Assembly: GCF_024972755.1 (NCBI RefSeq) | Contig: NZ_CP087724.1 | Location: 682,001-746,000, forward strand | DNA from: Halanaeroarchaeum sp. HSR-CO | GTDB lineage: Archaea; Halobacteriota; Halobacteria; Halobacteriales; Halobacteriaceae | Direction: 5' to 3' | DNA length: 64,000 nt | Shown: positions 59,086 to 64,000 of the stretch, piece after piece | Numbering within the stretch: the first letter of the stretch is position 1 | Layout: every line of letters begins with the position of its first letter | Translations under genes and position numbers: made by a program | The notes under the pieces: generated by a model | What the model was told of the DNA's origin: nothing | Database searches by the model: none | What the model saw: the letters and a program-made list of their open reading frames with translations, nothing else

Positions 59086-59829
59086 CTACCCCTCGAACTC
59101 CGCGGAGTTATCCTGTGGGTCGTAGCCCAGTACCTCGCGGGCGCGCTCGATGGAGTAGTACTTCCGGTCGTTGTCGGAGATTCCGTAGACGATTTCGTAG
59201 TCGTACTCCGCCTCGAGCGTTCGGTCGAAGAGATGTGCGCAGTCTCGGTGGGACAGCCACATCGCCTGGCCGCGTTCGTAGTCTTTCGGGGGGTGTCCCT
59301 TTGTCAGGTTCCCGATGCGGACGTTTACGACGGAGATACCGTACTCGTCGTGGTAGTAGCGCCCCAGTACCTCGCCGGTGGCTTTGCTGACGCCATAGAG
59401 GTTCCCGGGCCGTGGGAGCTCCTCGCCGTCGAGCAGGAAATCGTCGTGGGGCCGGTAGAGGTCGGGCCGGCGGCCCGTCTCGTAGTGACGGACGGCGTGA
59501 TTCGAGGAGGCGAACGCGAGTTTCTCGACGCCGGCCTCGATCGCGGCCTCGTAGATCGTCTGCGTTCCGTCGATGTTGTTCGTCAGCACACTGTCCCAGG
59601 GCGCGTCGGGGCGGGGGTCGCCGGCGAGGTGGATGACCGCACCGATACCCTCCATGGCCTCGCGGATCGCCGCATCGTCGGTGACGTCCGCGACGACGAA
59701 CTCGTGGTCGTGCTCCGCGACCGGGGGCTCGCGATCGAGGAGCCGCCACTCGTAGTCGTCACCGATGCCGGCGAGGATCGCCTGCCCAACTCGGCCCGAA
59801 GCACCGGTCAGGAGAACCGGATCGTCCAT
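59086..59829 (-). CDS. azf: NAD-dependent glucose-6-phosphate dehydrogenase, Azf type
   Basis: 247 residues. SDR-extended fold: LLTGASGRVGQAIL (NAD-binding Gly motif), VIHLAGDPRP, and YGVSKATGEVLGRYY, the catalytic Tyr-x-x-x-Lys. FASSNHAVRHYE and WLSHRDCAHLFDR also agree with what I remember of haloarchaeal Azf, the non-homologous glucose-6-phosphate dehydrogenase of H. volcanii. It feeds the oxidative pentose phosphate pathway. A uronate dehydrogenase is the nearest alternative. Confidence 0.85.
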   Translation of the reverse strand: MDDPVLLTGASGRVGQAILAGIGDDYEWRLLDREPPVAEHDHEFVVADVTDDAAIREAMEGIGAVIHLAGDPRPDAPWDSVLTNNIDGTQTIYEAAIEAGVEKLAFASSNHAVRHYETGRRPDLYRPHDDFLLDGEELPRPGNLYGVSKATGEVLGRYYHDEYGISVVNVRIGNLTKGHPPKDYERGQAMWLSHRDCAHLFDRTLEAEYDYEIVYGISDNDRKYYSIERAREVLGYDPQDNSAEFEG

Positions 59830-59968
59830 TCAGTCCACTCAAGGACGACCGGTAATACGTAGCTTGCGGTTCCCACGACCCCGATAGGCAGCCGTCGTCC
59901 GGCGGTCGACTGGTCGAAGTTCCAACGGCAAACGTCATATGTGGGCCGACGCAATTCGCACGGGACGA

Positions 59969-60688
59969 ATGCTCGGGGACATCATCGACCGCGTCGACGG
60001 AAACAAGCGGACGCTCAAGCTGTACAACGTGGACGTGGACGACCGCATACTCCGCGATATCGCCGCCTTCTTCGAGCCACAACTGGTGGATCTCCGACGG
60101 GCGAGTACCGACGACGGATTCCCCCGCAACTTCGCCGTCCTCCACGACGACGCCGAGTTCCTCGGGGCGGCAGGGATCGAGACGCTCGCTGGATACCTCT
60201 CGCCGGAGACCGGGTTGCAGACGAAACGCCTCGACCAGATCGAGTACCCTGACATCCTCACACACGTCGACGACACCACGTTCACCGGGTACGGGAAACG
60301 GCGGATGATGATCGCCTCGCGGGAGATAGAGGATCGCGCGTGGCGAACGCAGTCCGGGAGCCTGCACGCGGGCTTCCAGCAGCTTTCCACGGTGCTGACA
60401 CAGACGGAGACGTATCGTCGCCTCGCGAGTAGCGGGATCGACGTCCACGTCTACGGACAGCCCGACCGATCGGTATCCGATGTACAGGTCGGAACCGTCC
60501 ACGCGAGTCCCACGGACGAGATCGGTTCGTCGTGGTTCGTGGTCTTCGATGGGGATGACGAGGACCTCATGAAGGCCGCCCTGCTCGCCCAGGCAGTCGG
60601 TGACGACGTGTTCTCGGGCTTCTGGACCGAAGACCCGTCGCTCGTCGATGACATCCTCACATACCTCGAGAGAACGTATCCTGCCTGA
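59969..60688 (+). CDS. DICT-domain sensory protein
   Basis: 239 residues from the ATG at 59969; TCATATG about 32 bases upstream supports it as a leaderless start, over the earlier ATG at 59939. LKLYNVDVDDRILRDIAAFFEPQLVDLRRAS, RRMMIASREIEDRAWRTQSGSLHAGFQQLSTV and YRRLASSGIDVHVYG fit the DICT sensory domain of haloarchaeal and cyanobacterial signalling proteins. No output domain is present, so it may work with a separate regulator. It is divergent from azf. Confidence 0.7.
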   Translation: MLGDIIDRVDGNKRTLKLYNVDVDDRILRDIAAFFEPQLVDLRRASTDDGFPRNFAVLHDDAEFLGAAGIETLAGYLSPETGLQTKRLDQIEYPDILTHVDDTTFTGYGKRRMMIASREIEDRAWRTQSGSLHAGFQQLSTVLTQTETYRRLASSGIDVHVYGQPDRSVSDVQVGTVHASPTDEIGSSWFVVFDGDDEDLMKAALLAQAVGDDVFSGFWTEDPSLVDDILTYLERTYPA

Positions 60689-60755
60689 GTGGGCGAGCCG
60701 TGTCCGCTGGTTGCAATGCTGGTACTTTTTGTATCCTCGCCCGAAGGGGTCGACG

Positions 60756-61004
60756 ATGAGCGAACCACGCCACTTCCAGTTGCACCCCGACTACACCGAC
60801 GACGACGGAAATTTCTATGCGGTCGACACGAGCGGCACTTTCTATCTCCTCGCCGATTCCGTACTCGGGGACGACCGAATCGATGCACGGGAACTTAGCG
60901 ACGGGATGCGGATGCTCACGATCGAAGACGTCTCCATCGTGGACGACATTGTCCTCTCCGAGAATCTCGGTCCCGACGAGGTTCCCATCGTCGACGGCTT
61001 CTGA
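60756..61004 (+). CDS. Small acidic protein, unknown
   Basis: 82 residues from the ATG at 60756. Beta-rich and acidic (DDDGNFYAVDTSGTFYLLADS, RMLTIEDVSIVDDIVLSENLG). GTACTTTTTGTATCC, about 28 bases before the start, is a TATA-like promoter. Soluble; no cysteines. No family recognised. Confidence 0.6.
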   Translation: MSEPRHFQLHPDYTDDDGNFYAVDTSGTFYLLADSVLGDDRIDARELSDGMRMLTIEDVSIVDDIVLSENLGPDEVPIVDGF

Positions 61005-61074
61005 CCGTGCCGGGTGGCATCGGAATCGGCAATGGCACGGTATTTCACGCTTCGAACCAAACTGCACTCAATCG

Positions 61075-62271
61075 ATGAACGCACTCGACTCCGTCGGCCG
61101 GTCGGTGTCCGCGCTCCGTGGTGACGGACGCGGCCGGGTGTTGCTCGCGGTGGCGTCGGGATGGGGACTGCTCGTCGGGACGCGGATGAGTTATCCCGTC
61201 TTGTTGCCGTACATTCGGGAGGCCTACGGGCTCTCGCTCTCCATCGCGGGCTTGCTCGTGACCACGATCTGGCTGGGGTCCGCGCTGGGGCAGTTGCCGG
61301 GTGGCATCCTCGCGGATCGGTACAACGAGCGGTACATCATGACCGTCGCGCTGCTGGTCGTCGCCCTCGCGTTGTCCATCGTCGTCCTGACGGGAAGCCC
61401 CATCGTCGTCTTCCTGGCGACCGGACTGGTCGGGCTCGGTCTCTCGCTGTATCCCATCGCACGCATCACGGTCCTCACGGAAATCTACCCGGAGAACATC
61501 GGGAGCGCACTCGGGGTAACGATGGCGACGGGTGACATCGGACAGACGGTCTTCCCGCCCCTCGTCGGTCTGCTCGCAGCGGCCGTCGCCTGGCAACTCG
61601 GTCTGGGGATGTTCGTCCCGCTGTTCGTGTTCCTCGCCGCGGTCATCTGGGTCGTCGTTCCCGACCGCGAGTCGACCGATGACTCGGGGTTCTCGGTGGA
61701 GACGGCCCGCCAGGTCCTCGCCGAACTCCGGACGACGTCGATGGCACTGGTCACTGTCGTCCTCTTCGTCTACATCCTCGTCTGGCAGTCGTTCACCGGG
61801 TTCTACCCGACCTACCTCGTCGAGGTGAAGGGGCTCTCGCCCTCCGTCGCCGGGACCGTGTTCGCGCTGTTCTTCGGCGTCGGCGTCGTGGTGAAACCCG
61901 TCTCGGGGGCGGCCTACGACCGCATCGGGATGCGTGGCTCGCTTCTCGCGGTGCTCGTCGGGCCGGTCTTTGGTCTGGGGGCGCTGCCGTTCATCGAGGG
62001 GTTCTGGATCATCGTCGGCGTCACCGCACTCGTCAGCACGATGCTCGGGTCGGGGGCCATCACCCAATCGTATCTCGCCGATACGATACCGGCAGATATC
62101 CGGGGTACTGGCCTGGGTGTCGTCAGGACGACGGCGGCGACGCTCGGGTCCGCTGGGCCGGTCCTGTTCGGCATCCTGGCCGACCGCGGCTTCTTCGACG
62201 AGGGCTACCTCGTTCTCGCCGCGCTGATGGTCCTCATTATCGTTTTCACGCTCAAAATGCCCCGTACGTAG
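61075..62271 (+). CDS. Major facilitator superfamily transporter
   Basis: 398 residues with 12 predicted membrane segments in two halves. The loop between helices 2 and 3 has GQLPGGILADRYNERY, the MFS signature, repeated in the second half as KPVSGAAYDRIGMRG. The nearest relatives by eye are sugar-phosphate or nitrate/oxalate type permeases; the substrate cannot be read from sequence. Start at 61075, since the reading further upstream overlaps the preceding gene. Confidence 0.88.
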   Translation: MNALDSVGRSVSALRGDGRGRVLLAVASGWGLLVGTRMSYPVLLPYIREAYGLSLSIAGLLVTTIWLGSALGQLPGGILADRYNERYIMTVALLVVALALSIVVLTGSPIVVFLATGLVGLGLSLYPIARITVLTEIYPENIGSALGVTMATGDIGQTVFPPLVGLLAAAVAWQLGLGMFVPLFVFLAAVIWVVVPDRESTDDSGFSVETARQVLAELRTTSMALVTVVLFVYILVWQSFTGFYPTYLVEVKGLSPSVAGTVFALFFGVGVVVKPVSGAAYDRIGMRGSLLAVLVGPVFGLGALPFIEGFWIIVGVTALVSTMLGSGAITQSYLADTIPADIRGTGLGVVRTTAATLGSAGPVLFGILADRGFFDEGYLVLAALMVLIIVFTLKMPRT

Positions 62272-62423
62272 GCCTCTCGACGGGCGACTGTCTTCGGGTA
62301 ACCCTGGTGAGCCGCGGGTATCCCCGAGGGACGGGCCCTATCACGAGAGCGATTTCGGGTGGAGTTTCCCCCGGGATTTCTCCCCGTTTCCACGGTTTGG
62401 AGAGTCACCGATGCACATAAGTC

Positions 62424-62443
62424 ATATCGGGATAATTCGATAT
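62424..62443 (+). promoter_or_regulatory. ArsR-type operator in front of the permease operon
   Basis: ATATCG and CGATAT form a perfect 6-bp inverted repeat around GGATAATT, ending 2 bases before the ATG at 62446. CACATAAGTC, 26-32 bases before the ATG, is a weak TATA. A repressor bound here would cover the transcription start, as expected for ArsR/SmtB control. Confidence 0.55.
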
Positions 62444-62445
62444 AT

Positions 62446-62547
62446 ATGTCACTACTCGACCGCTTGCTCGGGACGGATACCGAGGAGAATGAGGAATCGA
62501 GTTGCTGTGGTGAGATGACGATCGAAGAAATCGAATCCGAGGATTGA
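62446..62547 (+). CDS. 33-residue protein with Cys-Cys
   Basis: MSLLDRLLGTDTEENEES, then CCGEMTIEEIESED. An N-terminal amphipathic helix and a vicinal Cys pair, a soft-metal ligand. First gene of the operon, directly behind the operator and 6 bp before arsR. It could deliver metal or metalloid to the permease, or sense it. Short, but regular codon use and the position support it. Confidence 0.6.
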   Translation: MSLLDRLLGTDTEENEESSCCGEMTIEEIESED

Positions 62548-62553
62548 CCTCCG

Positions 62554-62952
62554 ATGGGCGACACTCCAGACGCGCTCGATCGGAGCGAGAGCGAATCGGC
62601 CAGTGGCACACTCGACAGGGCGACCGGTGGGGCCTGTTGTGAGGGTCAGTTACCGGCCAACAGGGTGGCCTCGGACGAGATCATCGAGGCCGAACAGACG
62701 GTGTTCAAGGCGCTGGCGAACGAGAAACGACTTCGCATCATCGAGGCGCTTCGTGATGGCGAACTCTGTGTCTGCGACCTCGAGGCGGTGCTGGACGTTC
62801 CCCAGTCGACGGTGGCCTCCCACCTCGCTCGGCTCAGGGAGGCGGGTATCGTCGGTACCCGAAAGGACGGGAAGTGGACTCACTACCGCATCACGGATAC
62901 GTTGACCCTCCAGATGCTCGATCTCGCCGCCGCACTCGGTGACGGCGAATGA
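62554..62952 (+). CDS. ArsR/SmtB-family metalloregulator
   Basis: 132 residues. A winged helix (TVFKALANEKRLRIIEALRDGELCVCDLEAVLDVPQSTVASHLARLREAGIVGTRKDGKWTHYRI, here given in parts of the known pattern) with ELCVCDLE, the Cys-x-Cys of the alpha-3 arsenite site. An extra Cys pair near residue 28 (GACCEGQ) precedes the domain. It should bind the operator at 62424-62443 and leave it when arsenite or a related ion binds. Overlaps the permease start (ATGA). Confidence 0.9.
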   Translation: MGDTPDALDRSESESASGTLDRATGGACCEGQLPANRVASDEIIEAEQTVFKALANEKRLRIIEALRDGELCVCDLEAVLDVPQSTVASHLARLREAGIVGTRKDGKWTHYRITDTLTLQMLDLAAALGDGE

Positions 62953-63908
62953 TCCCGTCGGGGTACGAGACTGCGCTGCTGGATTCCTGGGCGTACTTCG
63001 TCCACCTGGCGGTGATCCTCACGCCGCTGTTCATCGGCGCCTCGTTCCTCGTAGGCCTCGCCCAGGAGTATCTCCCGCCGGAGCGCGTCGAGGCGATGCT
63101 CCGCTCCCGGGACCACGGGAGTGGGAACGTTCTCGCGGCGGGCCTCGGCGCCGTGACGCCGTTCTGCTCCTGCTCGACGGTGCCCGTCCTGGCCGGGTTG
63201 CTGGGCGCTGGCGCTCCGCTCGGACTGGCGTTCTCGTTCCTGCTCGCCTCGCCCATCGTCAACTGGATCGCGGTGTTCCTGCTGTTCGGCCTGTTCGGGC
63301 CGACCGTGACCCTCGTCTACGTCCTCACCGCACTGCTCGCGGCGGTCGTCGGTGGGCTGGTTATCGGCACGCTCGACCTCGAACGGTACGTCAAGGACGT
63401 CCGGATCACGACTGGCAGCCGGGAGATCACGACCGATGGTGGCACCACGGAGTGTGCCTGTTCTGGCTCACCGGCCAGCACTCACGCGGAACGGGTCACC
63501 GCTGCCGGCCGTGGCGCGCTCTCCTTTTTCTGGGACACGCTTCCCTACATCGTCGTCGGCATCGCGATCGGTGCCCTCATCCACGGCGCCGTCCCCGAAT
63601 CGGTTCTCCTGCGGATCGCCGGACCCGAGAATCCGCTCGCGACGCCACTCGCCGCGCTCGCGGGTGCGCCGCTGTACGTCAGTATCAGCGGGATGCTCCC
63701 CATCGCTCACTCGTTGGCCGAACAGGGTATTCCCATCGGCACCGTTATGGCGTTCGTGATCGGTGGTGCCGGAATCAGTATCCCGAACCTGATCCTGTTG
63801 AACAAACTCTTCGACCGTCGACTGCTCGGCATCTACGCGGCCACCGTCGTCGCCATCGGCATCGCCGTCGGCGTCCTGTTCAACATGGTCCTCGTTGGTG
63901 TACTCTGA
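62949..63908 (+). CDS. ArsP/DUF318-type permease
   Basis: 319 residues with about eight to ten membrane segments in two similar halves. The first half has AVTPFCSCSTVPVLAGLLGAGAPLG, the second GAPLYVSISGMLPIAHSLAEQG. The TPFCSCSTVP motif marks the family that includes ArsP organoarsenical efflux permeases. A cytosolic loop holds CACSGS. With ArsR and the Cys-Cys peptide before it, export of an arsenic or another soft-metal compound is likely. The last 92 bases of the window show no gene. Confidence 0.88.
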   Translation: MIPSGYETALLDSWAYFVHLAVILTPLFIGASFLVGLAQEYLPPERVEAMLRSRDHGSGNVLAAGLGAVTPFCSCSTVPVLAGLLGAGAPLGLAFSFLLASPIVNWIAVFLLFGLFGPTVTLVYVLTALLAAVVGGLVIGTLDLERYVKDVRITTGSREITTDGGTTECACSGSPASTHAERVTAAGRGALSFFWDTLPYIVVGIAIGALIHGAVPESVLLRIAGPENPLATPLAALAGAPLYVSISGMLPIAHSLAEQGIPIGTVMAFVIGGAGISIPNLILLNKLFDRRLLGIYAATVVAIGIAVGVLFNMVLVGVL

Positions 63909-64000
63909 GTCGGGGTCGCCCTGATGGCGCGGTCATCCACTGTCGGGACCACGTCGATCAGTGGGGCCGTCTTTAACTTGACGTGTCACGAACAATACGT

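Overview
The window is haloarchaeal chromosome. Most of it has high G+C, and the predicted proteins are strongly acidic. Genes sit close together with ATGA overlaps and little intergenic DNA, and several start codons lie about 28 bases behind a TATA-like box, as in leaderless haloarchaeal transcripts. Haloarchaeal hallmarks include an S-layer-type glycoprotein signal peptide, Orc1/Cdc6, a doublet histone next to a histone-deacetylase homologue and an RPA homologue, the Azf glucose-6-phosphate dehydrogenase and an archaeal CCA-adding enzyme. I cannot name the genus.

Layout. 1-11.0 kb is ordinary chromosome: a lactate-utilisation (LUD/iron-sulfur) pair, NikR, small membrane proteins, a ZIP metal transporter, a MgtC-like membrane protein, an ATP-grasp ligase, and an acyl-CoA dehydrogenase plus acyl-CoA ligase pair. 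11.1-16.6 kb is a lower-G+C, decayed stretch with a dead tyrosine integrase (one frameshift, two stops), an HNH gene with two frameshifts, a membrane-linked HNH protein and a membrane protein. I read it as the remnant of an older integrative element.

16.55-49.56 kb is a 33 kb integrated element. It is bounded by a 49 bp direct repeat (44 of 49 identical) that includes the 3' end of a tRNA(CAT) gene at 49544-49617. From left to right it holds an intact tyrosine integrase; a small operon (J-domain protein, PadR-like regulator, C2H2 zinc finger); winged-helix regulators; Orc1/Cdc6 with a 10-bp tandem repeat beside it; an S-layer-like glycoprotein with three almost identical C-terminal repeats and a PGF-pre-PGF-type partner. 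Next comes an 11 kb colinear operon of secreted and membrane proteins around a P-loop NTPase, then a chain of small zinc-ribbon and acidic proteins, a DUF7344-like regulator between two copies of a palindrome, and a four-gene att-proximal operon. The operon at 29.4-40.7 kb looks like the membrane/spike module of a pleomorphic (pleolipovirus-like) virus or of a plasmid-vesicle system like pR1SE. It resembles neither a tailed virus nor a transposon. It is the best candidate for an undescribed system: a self-replicating, self-integrating membrane-vesicle or virus-like element that brings its own surface glycoproteins.

49.6-64 kb is chromosome again: tRNA-Asn, a second ZIP transporter, cca, histone deacetylase homologue, histone, RPA, a lipoprotein, tRNA-Arg(GCG) followed by a nest of direct and inverted copies of its own 3' end, a large sensor kinase, azf, a DICT-domain protein, an MFS transporter and an ArsR/permease operon. 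The rpa-histone-deacetylase order and nearby azf match what I remember of the Haloferax volcanii HVO_0511-0522 neighbourhood, so this flank looks like conserved core genome.
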